Shown here piece by piece: positions 13,201-25,947 of a stretch of DNA of 64,000 bases. This DNA comes from Akebia trifoliata (taxonomy: Eukaryota; Streptophyta; Magnoliopsida; Ranunculales; Lardizabalaceae). Numbering within the stretch: position 1 is the stretch's first letter; each line of letters opens with the position of its first letter. The DNA lies in assembly GCA_017979445.1 (NCBI GenBank), contig CM030716.1, forward strand, positions 11,807,276 to 11,871,275, in the 5' to 3' direction. The position numbers and the translations under genes were made by a program. The notes under the pieces were generated by a model. The model made no database searches. It was not told the DNA's origin and was given only the letters and a program-made list of their open reading frames with translations.

Positions 13201-15353
13201 TTTTATCCTTATGTTTTGTTTAGGTTCCTTTCTGGATTATTTTGTGGGGTTGTGGGGGTGATGAGGGGGAGGTTTATTAGGACAATATGAATGTTCAAGT
13301 CACGTCCTTCTAGAAGTACAGCAACAAGTAACAAGTGCAATAGTGCATCTTATTGATTGCATTGAGAATGGCTGCTGGTTTGACAAGACAGATTCATCAG
13401 TGAAGCCTCAGAATGGGTGTTATGGTCAAGTAAGTGTCTAGCTATCTAAACCTCTTGTATTGTATTACTTAAATTGCATCCCACTTATAGTTCTTCTATG
13501 CTTGCTTCAGTGCTTGTCAACGATCTCTTTGGATCTGTTATTACACCTCGAATCTGTAGATAATTTGTTGCTAGTGTCATCTTACCAATGCTGATTGTAA
13601 ATGACCTCGTTCTAAATTAAGGCACTGGTTCATGATCAGAGAGTAGCGTTTCTGTCTTAGCACGGCCCTTGGATTAGTATTTCGTTTTGGCTGTCTTGAA
13701 GATTGTTTGGTTTATCTTGAGTAGAAGTCTATATTGTTGTCATCTGAATTGCATAAAAGATGAGTTGTATCATTATTATCCAAAAATAAAAAAAATGAAA
13801 AGAAAAAAGAAATGAGGTGTCATTTCTCAGTTTTTTATTCTTTGCCTAAATTCCATTTAGTTTGTAGTTGATAAATTGTTTGATGGTTTTTCTTTTTATT
13901 TAAGCTAGATCCGCTAAGTATTTTTTGTTTGATTTTTTTTTTTTTTTTCGGAAGAAGAAATTGTAGCTGCATGAACTTATGATAGGAAATCCACTCTGGA
14001 TACTTTCCTGGTACTAAGAGAGAAATTAGCTTGTGATTGACTAGAGTAAATCACTTGATTGTTTGACCTTTTATTCTGCATTTCTTCTGCATTTTAAAAT
14101 ATACAGAGATACAAAAATAGAAACCAAAGCATGGAAAGGTTGGTGAAAAGATGAATGATTACCATACCAAATTTATAATTGGACATAGCAATCGTGTTAT
14201 GGATTACTTTAAAAACCAGATGAGATTATCTTCTAGATTTGAGAAGGAAATATGAACTTCTTTTCCATCATGATATTGGGCAGAATACTGCCAGAGATTT
14301 GCTGATAATTGAGAGCAAGGGAAGGCAACATACCTATCCTAATCGTACGTTGTCTTCCTTAAGTACTACTTAATGAAGGTCGCTCGTTGACTATGCCCTA
14401 GATGACCGACGTCCCAAACAACACGCTTGATTGAATTCCCTGTCACTCTTTTTGTTAATTGTGGTCAATCCTGTCTTCCTAAACTTGGGCCCTCTGGATA
14501 GGACTCCCAAATTTAACATCGGCTTCTCTAATCTTGCTCCCTAGATTTTTTCTAGGCTCCAGATTCGATCTAAGGCCATCAAATTGTATATCGAAATCAA
14601 ACTACAGGTCGATTTAGTCTCTCTCCTTACCCTTTTTCACATTGGCATAGGGTTACTATTAAGAGCCCCAATTTCTTGAAATCGCTTACATCCCCTTCAT
14701 TGGAGTTCTCCGATCTCTCCCCAGTATTGAATTTTCTAGATTTGCACCCCCCCCCGGGTCTAGGACCAAGGCTGTGACAAATTTGGGGGTACAACTCAAA
14801 ACCAATTGGCAATGAGCTTATAAGGAGAGAGACAAGGCAATGAGTGTCCGATGTGAGACTAAACTCAATAGGCTGGTCATATCCTACATACTTCATACTT
14901 CTTGTTCCTTAACTTATCATTGATTGACTAACGATTGTTGTCTGAGTCTAGTAGATTGGGATTGTCAGTCCTCAGAATTCTTACTGCAATTGTAGAACAC
15001 ATTGTAAGGTTCACGCCTTTTGATCACTATTTATGATGTGTTGATTGGGTTTCTTAATTACCTTGGATTGGTTTTTTAGCACATTTTAAGTGGAAATTAA
15101 TGGTGGATTTCTTTGGTAAGAGTTGTCGACATAAATATCAATTTTTCTATTTTTTTCTTCTTACTTTAATAGACCAATGTTTATGATCCTTTATTCAAAT
15201 TTTGAGTTGGGAGGCTCCCCTGGCTTTCGTCTCTTGACGTTAGTGTTGGCCTAGCAACAGTTCTTTTGCTGTTAGTGTTTTTTCTAATCTTTGTGTATTT
15301 CACTGCTCCACCGGAAATTTTTTCTATTCCTTAGTTTTCAACATGTCCAACAT
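10231..15353. other. Long non-coding stretch; no gene recognised
   Basis: Only short uninformative ORFs occur (for example 98 codons at 10396-10692). A C9 run lies near 14748-14756 and a T-rich tract near 13930-13948. Segments near 12530-12610 and 13290-13440 look slightly less AT-rich but give no recognisable protein. No tRNA or rRNA was seen. Confidence 0.5.
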
Positions 15354-15800
15354 CGCTTATCTCTACCAATGCATAGGACATACATCTGTCCTAACATGTC
15401 CACTACACAAGACATAGTAGACTTTCCTTAGGGGCTATGCAGATGATCTTAGATTTAGAATTTTGCCAAACTTGACCTCTCAAATCTAAATTCTGATCTT
15501 CCATTGGATTAGGCAGAGTTAAGTTGATGAAGCTTTCTTGTATTCAATGTCAAGAAGTGATCTCACTAGTTTAGGCCCTTCTATTAGTGGTGTTGGGGAA
15601 ATTGGTTTTGCGACAGAGACAAGGAGATAGTGGGTTCATAGAGCCTATTCGTGATTTGGAACTGCAATGCACTCCAAGAGGGAAGCCAGAGGCTGAGAGA
15701 CAATCCATAATATTTTTTCGTAAGGTCTCATTGAGCTAGTAGTGTAGTGGACATGTTGGGACAGATGTATGTCCTATGCATTGGTGGAAGTAAGCGATAA
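15354..15800. repeat. Element bounded by about 55-bp inverted repeats
   Basis: The left arm 15354-15409 (CCAATGCATAGGACATACAT, then CATGTCCACTACAC) is the reverse complement of the right arm at about 15745-15800 (GTGTAGTGGACATG, then ATGTATGTCCTATGCATTGG). They enclose about 335 bp of unrelated sequence. This is the structure of a non-autonomous DNA transposon or foldback MITE. No target duplication could be matched at the outer ends. Confidence 0.65.
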
Positions 15801-15949
15801 GGGAGCAGGTACTGTTTCTACTCTAGGACTAGGTTGCCAAGGCTTTCTGGAGGGAAACATGGGTTGGTTTGTCGACTGAACTTTGATGGGGAGTTTGTTG
15901 AATGTAGCCATTGAAGTTAAGAGGAAGATTACTGTCAATCGATGAAACT

Positions 15950-16450
15950 CTAATTTTGTGTTGGAATGTTAGGGTATTAGATAATTAAGATGGAAATGTG
16001 GTGGTTAAAAGCTTGATTGTAAGTTGAGGAGCCACATTGTCATGCCTCGAAAAATTGGAGGATCATATCGATAGTAATCCATGGGGTAATAGAGATTACA
16101 GGTTGAATGACTTCTTGGGTTTGGGTACAACATGCATTATCCTCATTCTTTGAGAATAAGACTGTTGAACTACAAAATTTTAGTTGGGGCCTTTTCCATA
16201 ATGGTTTTTTGCAGTTATGTAGGGTAACAATTCTAATGAGTCCTCAATAGTGTGCTCATCCCCACTAATGGGAATTTTCATTCTTAGTTTTGGAAAGAAG
16301 CTGGATGATGTGGTGGGTTATGGGACTTATTTGATGCATTGGTAAGATTTCAAAATGGGAATTTTCATACTCGATTTTGGGAAGAGCTGGATGATGTGGT
16401 GGGTTATGGGACTTCGTTTGGTGCATTGGTAGGATTTCAACATTTTTGTG
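15950..16450 (+). pseudogene. Relic of a plant LINE endonuclease domain
   Basis: Fragments in shifting frames match the start of plant LINE ORF2 (APE-type endonuclease). ILCWNVR at 15953 corresponds to the ISWNVRG start, followed by VVVKSLI. A PWGNRD-type segment comes near 16080, and WEEL-DDVVGY with LWDFVWCIG (the LWDxPWCIGGDFN motif) near 16380-16430. Stops and frame changes are frequent and the reverse transcriptase is not seen downstream, so this is an old 3'-less fragment. Confidence 0.5.
16267..16441 (+). repeat. 87-bp tandem duplication inside LINE relic
   Basis: Unit 16267-16353 is repeated at 16354-16441. Both begin AATGGGAATTTTCAT and both contain GAGCTGG or AAGCTGG, then ATGATGTGGTGGGTTATGGG, then TGCATTGGTA. 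The second copy is closer to the expected LINE reading. Confidence 0.8.
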
Positions 16451-19400
16451 TCTTCTAATGCTAAAAAACAACATATCTAGGTGTGTAAGCGTGAAAGACT
16501 TTTGGGAATTTGCTAATAGAAATCTTCTCAAGGATCTTTAGTTGGAAGTAGCAATGTTCATTTGGTAAAATATCGTAGAAAACATTATTATTTGAAGGCT
16601 GGATTGATTTCATATATCTAGAAACCGAGAGAAATATTTCTTCAATGTTTCTCATATACCAATTCCTAGACTGACATCAAACCATGTGCTTTTTCCTTTT
16701 TGACTAGGGGTGTATTTCTCTCCTTCCTTCTCCCTTTCAGTTGAGAATGTGACTTCAAATCCACAACATTGAAGGATGTGGAGTTATGAAATTCATTCTC
16801 TTTTGAGGGAATGCCTTGATATTCTTGTAAAAAATGAAAAAAAGAAAAGAAAAGAAAGGAAAAGAAAAGAAAAAGTGAATGCCTAGATACATGTTTCATA
16901 AACAACTTAAAGCTCTAAAGGAAAAAAATCCATGGAGATGGTTGAGTTATATTCTATGTTATACTCTTGAGTCATCTTCCTACTATTGGCGACGAGTTTA
17001 TGGAGATGGTGTTAGACTTCCAAGTAGATGTTGACCTTAACTATTGTTCTAAAATAGCATCTTCATTTCCTTGATTCCAAAGAGGAAACATATTGGCGTG
17101 TAGATTTTAAACCATTAGTTGGTGGGGAGCATGTATAAGATCATTCATTGTCAAGCTTGGTACCAAAATTTGCTCTGTGCTCCCTTCAATGATTTCATTT
17201 GTCTTGGTGGATTTTGTTAAGAGTTGGACACGTTCTAGATTGGGTTCTACATTAATGAGTGCAGTGGTTCAAGGGTTCAGTATGGGATTCAGAGATAATG
17301 TGCTAAATTCCTATGGAGAAGCTAATGACCTTGTTATTCTTACTTGGGAGGATGGGCTTTTGCTTGAAATGGGTCATGTGGATTTTCAAAGATTGTGTTA
17401 GTTCTGCTTCCTTTTTATTTATGGTAAATATCTCTCCAAATTCAGGAGTTTCTAGGGGTTGAGAAAAATGAAATCCCCTCTTTCTGTTCATCTTTGTAAT
17501 TTTAAGAGAAGCTTTGGGGATAATGGCATCACCAATTGTTGACATTGGCCCTTGTTCATTTTCGAAGGGGACGTTAATACTTGGATTTATTAGGTTCAAT
17601 TTGCAGGTAATACCTTTGTTTAGTATTAGACATTTCTCACTCTCAAGTACTTGAGGGATCATTTGTTGCTATGAGATGATATCTAGTTTGAGCGTCAATT
17701 CAGCTTAAACCGAGTTATGACAACTTGGAGAAATTGGTGGGTATATTGAGATCCAGTATTCGTATTTACCCAATGACATATCTAGGCCAACTATCGTCTT
17801 AAGACTTTGTGTGACCCTTTTAAAGTGAGGTTTAAATGGATTGGCCACATGAAAATATAAAAGGCCATTTTTCCCAGTTTTTTTTCTTGAAAATTGACCA
17901 ACCCCTAGGATCTCTAGAGCGAAGAAACATCCAAAGTTTGTAGAAAAGAAACCAACCAAAATTCTCTTTAAAGAAACCTCAGGAACTAAAATAACGAAAG
18001 AATTCCCCAAAAATTATTCAATTTCAAAGTACTACTTGGAAAGCCATTAGTTCCTTGTGAAATTAAATTTATGTTTCATGTGCTCCCTCCAAGGCTGACA
18101 ACCCTATTTACAATCACAGACCACTTACCGCGGATACAACAGACTTTACATCATCTACATCTATTATTGCTGCATGAAGAAGATACCACGTCAATCGAGA
18201 CCTTCAACTCATCATCTATGCGTTGCTTGACAATTGGGGTTTCTAAGATGAATCTTTTTTCACCATTCAATTGTATCTTCCATCAAACATTTCGTTGGAT
18301 AGCTTATTTCTACTTCAATCCATACTAGTTTCTCCTTCCTCTTGCCTTTTTTTTTTTTCTTTTATAATTAAAAGGGACGAATCTGAGGGACATGAGGCTG
18401 AATCTCAGTGGATTTTGGTAGCAAGACCATTATGTCCTCTTGCCTTCTTCAACTTGCACCAAAATGCTCATAATTGACGCCTCCATTAATCTTCATTGTA
18501 TATACCTAAACCTCTTTGTCGACTTTCCTTATTTTATATTTTATTGAGATTTTCCTAAGATTCCCTCAAGCGTACTCATTTATTTTTTACTTTATTGCTT
18601 AACCCTATGCTATCTAGTCCATCGTTTGCTCAGTTAAAATTTGGGTTTGCAATTCACCACTCTAGAACAAGCCCAGTTCTTGGGGGTAGTCAGAGACAAA
18701 TCAATTTTTGGTTCTCTACTTTGGTTTGCTTGTGAAGATATATAATCATATGTAAGTAACAAGTGCATCTACAATGTTAAGAAGTTCTAACGACTGTAAT
18801 GGTTGGTTTGCAAATTGGTTAGCTTGGGTTTGGTATATTCCACAAACCTGGTGCAAATGGTTTCTCAAACTGGTTCCTTCATACTCGTTCGCAGTTTGGT
18901 CTAGTAAGAACGAATCTGGTTACATAGGTTTAACCACTCATTCATCTCAACAGCCCTATCTCTGCTACTCATTTTATGGACATGCTTATTAACTATTGTA
19001 GATGCAGGTCTATAAATTATAGTTAGTCTTATTGTTGTACTGTAAAAAAAGTTCTTTTAATTTGACCTGTAAGTGACATAATACACTAAAAGCCCATCTT
19101 AAATTTAGCCACCTAATACAAATTCTTTGACATCCCCACCACTATCTTTATGGATTGAACCATAAAGATTTACTAGTAAAAAATCAAAATTTGTTGCTAA
19201 TGAGTAATAATGTCAGTCAAGAATTGTTTGGACATTGTAAGAGATGTGACAGCACTAGTTGGAGTAGAAATACAAGAAAACCCCTTTATCAAGAATCAAA
19301 AAATTACAAAAGAGATAATATGATCCACACTCACGTACATGTGAGCTTGTACTCTAGAGACTTTGGACCTCTCAAATTTAGTGCTCACATGTTTAACATT

Positions 19401-21006
19401 CCTGCTTTGATATTGGATATTGATTCTGATCCTTGGGTGAGGTATACACATTGGATATTGGCTCATTTCTATACATATCTGTTCGCTTATGTAAGCAAAT
19501 TGACTTTTTTCTCCATTTGTTTTAGCAATAACAGAAACTTATTCTCATGTATGGTTTGGAATTTTGATTGACAGAACAATTAGATTGGATGCATAATCTA
19601 TCTTCATTATGTTCACATGTATATCTTACATTAAAATTCCCGGTACTTCCAGGGGATGTCTCATGCTCTGGTGCCCAATTCACTGCTTATCTCATTATGC
19701 TGGACTAATGTCAACTCCACGAGGTATTTACTCTTACCATTCATTTAATTTTTTTCATTAACTTCATACAATTTTCACTATTGAGATGCTGTTACTGTCA
19801 CGTCATATATTGGATGAACAAAGTGAAATTTGGTTATGCCTTACAATGTTAGTTCAATGAATTGGCTCTCAAGTATTTAAGATATGGTCTGTTTTCAGGT
19901 TATGATCTCTTATACCTCCCTGGGAAGATTATCAGACCAGGGTGTGTAGGAAAGCTCGATTTCTACTTCGGGGTTCAGTTCGGTGCTAAAGTTTTCATTC
20001 TATCTGATGAGCTGTTTTTCTTGATCGTAATACGTTGGTCACTTTGGATGGATGACAAATGTATTTCAAGTTCTCTTGTAAATACCTCAGGTAAGTGTAC
20101 AGGCTAAATTATTGTCTGTTTCTTTATATGATCAAATTCTTAAAGGTGGGAAGAATGCATGTTGTTAGTTACCCAGTTAGGTTCGATCATGTTGGCACAC
20201 AATTATACAAATAGATGCACGCTTTAATAAAAATCTTTACTGTTATTATCTGCTCCTCATCCTAGTTATTGGATTGGTTTATTTTATTTTAAAAAAAGGT
20301 ATAGATGTATTGATGTTAAAATAAATGATCTGACCATCTTAGTACCGTGCTATAATTGTCAAGCCCTCGGGCTTGCATGGTGATTCCCATCTGAATAATA
20401 GATCTTCAAAGAACACATTCCTAAATTCCTCAATCAGCTTGCACACACACACACACACAACAAAAAAAGGCTGAACTGATTGCTCCTTCCCATAAAAAAA
20501 TTTCGTCTATTCTTCTTCCTAAGACCCCGATTGACAGGAAAACAAATTTGATGGCACATCCTCCTCTCTCCCTTGAGATGCCTGTGATTGACAACTTTCA
20601 AGCAAAGAACAAATCGAAAAGGGCAGACATCCAAAGTAACAAAGAGAAGAAATGAGACCACACAAAACAAGTAACATTGCAATGAATTAGATTGATGACT
20701 CCCCATACAACCTTCACATGGAATAAAAGCTGACTGAACTAATGCCATGAGCCATAATATCATCCACTAAAAGAAATATTCTAGAAAACGGACTGGATGT
20801 AGAAAGTTACCCATGACATTGGAAATTTCAACTAACTTGGAACCTGCATAAGGGATTTATTGAAAGATTAGACAAAAACACTGGTGATTTGGTAATATTT
20901 GACATTTAACCAGTGAATCCAATTACAATGAGCATCAAAGAGTCTTCTAAAACTGAAATCTAATGTTATCTTATCTCTGGATTGCATCATGAATTTTTCA
21001 ATAGGT
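16451..21006. other. Non-coding stretch with uncertain TE relics
   Basis: No confident gene. A minus-strand ORF at 17705-18010 (MGNSFVILVPEVSLKR...) resembles openings seen in plant LINE ORF1 proteins, but the likeness is weak and it faces opposite to the endonuclease relic. ORFs at 19155-19571 and 20434-20763 have no recognisable domain. A short (CA)n run lies at 20441-20459. Poly-T/GAAAA tracts occur near 16835-16875 and 18345-18365. Confidence 0.4.
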
Positions 21007-21011
21007 AGTAG

Positions 21012-21167
21012 AGTTGAAAGAGAGAGAGAGGTTTTAATTGATTAATTACTTAGCCCTAATTAGGCTTTAAATGGATGATTACACATATTGTAGTTAATCA
21101 TAGTTGACAAATCAAATGTGATTAGTGGCAACATAAACAACTAATAAAATAGTGTTTTATTTCAACA
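21012..21167 (-). repeat. 3' LTR of copia element
   Basis: 156 bp. On the minus strand it starts TGTTGAAATAAAACACTATT and ends in a CT-rich run then CAACT. Short for a copia LTR. Next to it, outside the element, is AGTAG. Confidence 0.9.
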
Positions 21168-21179
21168 CTCCCCCTCAAG
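21168..21179 (-). other. Polypurine tract of copia element
   Basis: Minus strand reads ACTTGAGGGGGAG directly before the LTR start TGTTG, the usual plus-strand priming site of copia elements. Confidence 0.8.
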
Positions 21180-24100
21180 TTGATCCGTGGATATCGGCAA
21201 CACCCAACTTGGACAAGATACCTTCAAACGCGATTTTGCTAACACCTTGGTAAGAATATCGGCAAGTTGTTGAGATATAGGAACAAAAAAGTACAAACCT
21301 ACCCAGAAACAATCTTTTCTCTAATGAAATGTTGATCAACTCGATATGTTTCATTCTATCATAAGGGACTGGATTTGTTACTATGTTAATAGCTGATTTA
21401 TTATCATAATATAGTGAAAAAAGGGTTATCACAGGAAGACATAAATCAGTTAGCAAGGTTTTGAGCCACAAGAACACACACTCCAAGTGTCATAGCTCTG
21501 TATTTTGACTCAGCACTGGATCGAGAAACCACATCTTGCTTCTTACTACGCTAAGTTACTAATTTGCCACCAACTTTAGTATAGTATCCAGAAGTGGACC
21601 ATTTATCAATCATTGAACCAGTATAATCTACATCTGTCCATGTCTCAATGCGAAGATGACCATAATTACTGAAGAAAATACCTCGACCAGGATATCCCTT
21701 GAGATATCTAAGAATGCGATAGACAATAGTAAGGTGAGATGTGCGAGGGGAGTGCATAAACTGACTTATAGAACTAACAGTATAGGCAATATCAGGACAA
21801 GTCATAGACAAATAGATCAATTTTTCTACAAGATACTAATACTAGCCAATATTAGACAAACACTCTTCCTCAGAATCAGCCAACCTATGATTCTGCTCAA
21901 TAGGAGTATCGGCTGGACGAGAACCAAGCTGACCGGAGTCACGTAGTAAATCAAGAACATATTTACACTGAGAGATAAATAAACTAGAATGGGACCATGC
22001 AATCTCAATGCCAAAAAAATAACAAAGATGCCCAAGGTCTTTAATCTCAAATTGACGTCCTAAGTAAGACTTTATCATGATAATGTCATCACAATCATCT
22101 TCAGTAAGGACAATATCATCCACATAAACAATTAGAGCGACGATTTTACCTTGGGAGTGACGAAGGAAAAGGATATGATCAACAGAACTCTGATGGAACT
22201 CAAATTGATGCATTACTTTAGTAAAACGCTTAAACCATGCGCGAAGAGATTGCTTCAGTCCATCGAGAGAACGACGAAGGCGACAGACATGTCTAGAAGA
22301 AGCAGATGCAAGAAAATCAGGAAGTTGGACCATATAGACTTCTTCCTGAAGATCACTATTAAGAAATGTGTTTTTGACATCTATCTGAACGAGGGACTAC
22401 CCTTAGATAGTAGCAATAGAAAAGAGAACATGAATGGTGGTCATTTGACAATAGGAGCAAATGTTTCCTGGTAATCAATCTCATAAGTTTGAGCATATCC
22501 TTTGGCCACCAGACAGGCTTTATACCGAGCAATAGAACCATCAGAATTATGTTTAATGGTGAATATCCAACGACATCTCACAGCCTTCCTTCCAAGTGGA
22601 AAAGGAATAAATTCCCAAGAGTTTTCAAGAGTATTCAATTCATCAATCATAGTTGTTCGCCACTCAAGATGTGCAATAACATCTGCAACAATATTAGGAA
22701 GAGAAACAACAAAAATAAAAGAAAGAAAATTCTAATAGGAGGGTGAGTACGGAATCAGATACATATTTAGAAATAGGATAGGTATAAGTGTGCTTACCCT
22801 TACGAGTGGCAATAGGCTGATCATCACAAGGGTCAATAGGAGGCGGAATTGGATGTGAGAGAGTGAATTGGTCTGGCATAGAAGTGACGGCAGTATTGTG
22901 TGCTTACAAGGGAGGAGGAGGAATAAGCATGGGAAGAGGAAGTAATAAAGAAAAAGGGGTCATCATTAGGAGAATCTAGAGGAAATTACTTAGACTGACT
23001 CAATGTAGAATGAGGTATGCTCAAAGAAAGAGACATCCCAAGAAATGAAATGCCGTTGAAAGGGAAGATAACATCAGTATTCATTCTGGATAGAAGAATA
23101 ACCCAAAAAATACATTTGACGGCTTTAGGATCAAGTTTAGTACAAGTTTAATCAAGAATTTGAACAAAACAAACGCACCCAAATACACGAGGAGGAAGTG
23201 GAAACAAAAGACAATCTGGATGAAGTTGAGAGGGGGAAGTGGCAAACTAAAGAACCCGAGAGGGTGTCTGATTGATAATGTTAACCGTAATAAGAATTGC
23301 ATCGGCCTAATAGGATTGTAACACGTTCATGTCAATAGAAATGACACGAGCTAACTCCAAAATATGGTGATTTTTTCTTTCTGATCGGCCATTCTGCTGA
23401 GGAGTCTTAATATTGGACATTGATGCTCATTGTCAGACTCTAAATAAATCTTCAAGACTTCACTGTAAGTGTACTCGGTAGCATGATCAAAACGGGAAGT
23501 CTTGACAGTACGACCAAACTAAGTATGAACCATAACAAGAAATTGCTTGAAAATCCCATAAACTTAACTCTTATGTTTCATAAGATAAACCCGAGTGGTA
23601 CGACTATGATCATCGATAAACAAAACAAAATAGCGAAAACCAAGAATGTATGTGACGGGGAAGGAGTCCTACACATCAAAGTGAATTAAGTCGAGAGGAG
23701 CAGGTACAGTAGTATTCACATTAATAGGTTAATGAGAACGAATATGTTTAGCTAACTGACAAGTTTCACAAGAAAAATCAATCAAATTTATATTATTAAA
23801 TAAAGCAGCGAACATGTGTTTCAAATATCTAAAGGAAATATGGCCTTAATGTAAGTGCCAACGCATCACAAGGGCCTTATTAGATTGATTACTATTACTA
23901 AACTGAGAAATAGTATAAGAGTTAGGTGACACAGGTGTGTTCAAGAGATATAAGCCATTCACTTCACGCCCAGTGCCAATCGTCATCTTCAATTCCAGAT
24001 CCTGAAAGACATAGTGAGAGGGAAAAAAAGTTACAATTCAAATGTTTGGTAATGCTACTAACAAAGATAAGATTAATAGTAAGTTGAGGAACATGCAATG

Positions 24101-24240
24101 TATTAGTTAAGGATAAATGTGTAACAGAAAAATAACCTTGACTAGCTATAAAAGGCAAAAAATCATCAGTAAGGTGAATCTTGCGATAACCAGAACAAAC
24201 ACTATAGGTTTTGAACAGGAAGGACATATTGGTCATGTTA
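21175..24240 (-). pseudogene. Copia pol remnant (protease-integrase-RT-RNase H)
   Basis: RNase H end: YDNKSAINIVTNP (about 21340-21405) and the MIYLSMTCPDIAYTV block (about 21780-21820), typical of copia C-termini. RT: RWIFTIKHNSDGSIARYKA with LVAKGYAQ and ETFAPI (22441-22650), and YVDDIVL with the catalytic Asp pair (about 22115-22135). Integrase: fragments with LFIDDHSR-like and HLDLIHFDV-like words in broken frames around 23560-23780. Pre-protease/integrase region: 23964-24236. Multiple stops separate these pieces, so no active product is possible. Confidence 0.85.
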
Positions 24241-24488
24241 TCTGAGGCACCATAATCAATAATCTATGGTGAGGATGTGGTGGAAACATTATGTGCAGAT
24301 GCAAAGGTACCTAAATGAGCGAAAGTAGAGATCGGTTGATACGAAGTCTCCATCTGATTGAAAAATTGTCAGAACTTGTCAAATTCAACCTGGGACATAG
24401 GTACCGAATTTCAAGAAAAGGTAGTAATTGAAGGAGGTGCATGATCAGTAGTCGACTGAGAGACTGCATGAGTTGAAGATCGGTGAGA

Positions 24489-25351
24489 CTATTGATATTG
24501 TTGATTAGGTCGATCATGAAGTACATAGCAGTGGGCTTTTACATGACCCAACTTTCCATAATGATCGCACTTAGGTAGTTGGCATGTAGGTAGAGATCTA
24601 CTAGGAGGCTGTGGAGAGGGCGTGCAAGCAAGCATAGTAGAGTGGTCTCTAGAAGAGTGAGGTAGTACAGCTGTGCGATGACTCTCATCCGTTAAGACAT
24701 AAGAGCACGTAGTCTGTAGGGACGAAAAATTATCCATACCCAATAAATGATCTCTCGTATAGTCAAACTCATTCCGAAAATTAGCTAGAAACTGGAAAAC
24801 TCGATTCTTATCTAGAATCGACATATATAATCCTTCATAAAAAAGGTCCTTCCAAACATAGGAATAGCAATAAAAGGTCAATTCTTCCCATTGAGCATGT
24901 AGTTGTGATATATATGTGGTGACTAAAGAGTCACCTTGCGCAAAGCGGGAAATCTCACTCTCTAAGTTGAGGATCTAAACATTGTTTTGACGTTGAGAGT
25001 AGATGCTTTTTGCGAAATCCCAAATTTGTTTTGCGGTCTTGGAGAACATAAAACCAACCGCAATGTGGTTGCATTGTTGTAACTAGCAAAGAACAAACCA
25101 TAAAATCATTCACAAATCATTGGGGGTAAAAAGTATCAGTTGGTGCAGGTTGTTTGTCCGCCATTGTTAGGTGACCGATCTTTCCTTTTGTACCAATAAA
25201 CATCTCAGCCGATCATGCCTAAAGTAAATAATTGTGACCATCTAATTTCAAGGTGATAATTTAGATGCTTGAAAACGGTCGAATGAGAGGGAATACCACC
25301 CAATTCATCACTATGATTGGTGACCGAGGAAGAAGATGTCCCGGAGGCCAT
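24489..25351 (-). pseudogene. Copia gag remnant with CCHC knuckle
   Basis: The start codon is likely ATG at 25349-25351 (MASGTSSSSVTN). The open part at 24489-24881 contains the retrotransposon gag (UBN2-like) helical region and a zinc knuckle CDHYGKLGHVKAHC near 24530-24575. Frame is lost between about 24900 and 25250. Confidence 0.75.
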
Positions 25352-25756
25352 CAAAAAATTGATGTGTTTTGGGTGGAAGAGAGTTTAAATAAGAAAATGA
25401 GAAGATTCACAAGGAGAAACTGATCGTAGCACCCTAAAACTGGCAATACCGATTGGAAGAGGTGTGGAAGGTGATCAAACACTCTTATAGGTGACACGAA
25501 CAGCCATCAACTCAATTGTAGGGCACTAAGGAGCAGTTTTGCAATTGTTGTAAACCTCAAACAGGGGTTTAGTGGCTGTCACGTGCCCCAAAAATTCTCG
25601 AACAGCAGCTTCTTGTTGTTGCAACCATCAAACAGCAAGTCTGTTGTGAATGCAGCCCTTTAGGGTGGTTACAAGACCCTATCACATGATGCAATTAGGG
25701 TGTGGAGCACTAAAATAATTGAAGGCGAGGTTTTGGAGTTGTAGCAAGGTGGGTGA

Positions 25757-25781
25757 GGGGGGGGGGGGGGGGGGGGGGGGG
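25757..25781. repeat. Poly-G tract in copia leader
   Basis: About 25 consecutive G on the plus strand (C on the element's sense strand), just inside the primer binding site. Long G runs are prone to assembly error. Confidence 0.85.
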
Positions 25782-25782
25782 T

Positions 25783-25790
25783 TGATACCA
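25783..25790 (-). other. Primer binding site of copia element
   Basis: Minus strand TGGTATCA directly abuts the 5' LTR end CAACT. It matches the first bases complementary to initiator Met-tRNA, the usual copia primer. Confidence 0.8.
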
Positions 25791-25942
25791 AGTTGAGAGA
25801 GAGAGAAGTTTTAATTGTAATTTAATTGTGTAATTACTTTACCCTAATTAGGCTTTAAATAGCTGATTACACAGACCGTAGTCAACCATAGTTGACAAAT
25901 CAAATGTGAGAACAACTAAGAAAATAGTGTTTTATTTCAACA
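25791..25942 (-). repeat. 5' LTR of copia element
   Basis: 152 bp, matching the left LTR over its whole length with indels, for example the TAATTGTAATTTAATTG stretch and loss of the GTGGCAACATAA words. Followed by AGTAG. Confidence 0.9.
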
Positions 25943-25947
25943 AGTAG

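Larger units (their letters stand above)
21012..25942 (-). mobile_element. Ty1-copia LTR retrotransposon, full length but dead
   Basis: The element is bounded by similar LTRs (21012-21167 and 25791-25942) and flanked by identical 5-bp target duplications AGTAG (21007-21011 and 25943-25947). It reads on the minus strand: primer site next to the right LTR, then gag, protease, integrase, RT, RNase H and polypurine tract. That gene order (integrase before RT) marks copia. The coding region is full of stops and frameshifts. The two LTRs differ by several indels and substitutions, so the insertion is old. Confidence 0.93.

Noticed and set aside
17303..18010. Minus-strand ORFs of 119 and 101 codons as a host gene
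   Set aside because: No conserved domain, no plausible splice continuation; at most LINE ORF1-like words.
19155..19571. 138-codon plus-strand ORF
   Set aside because: No recognisable motif, irregular composition, surrounded by non-coding DNA; likely chance.
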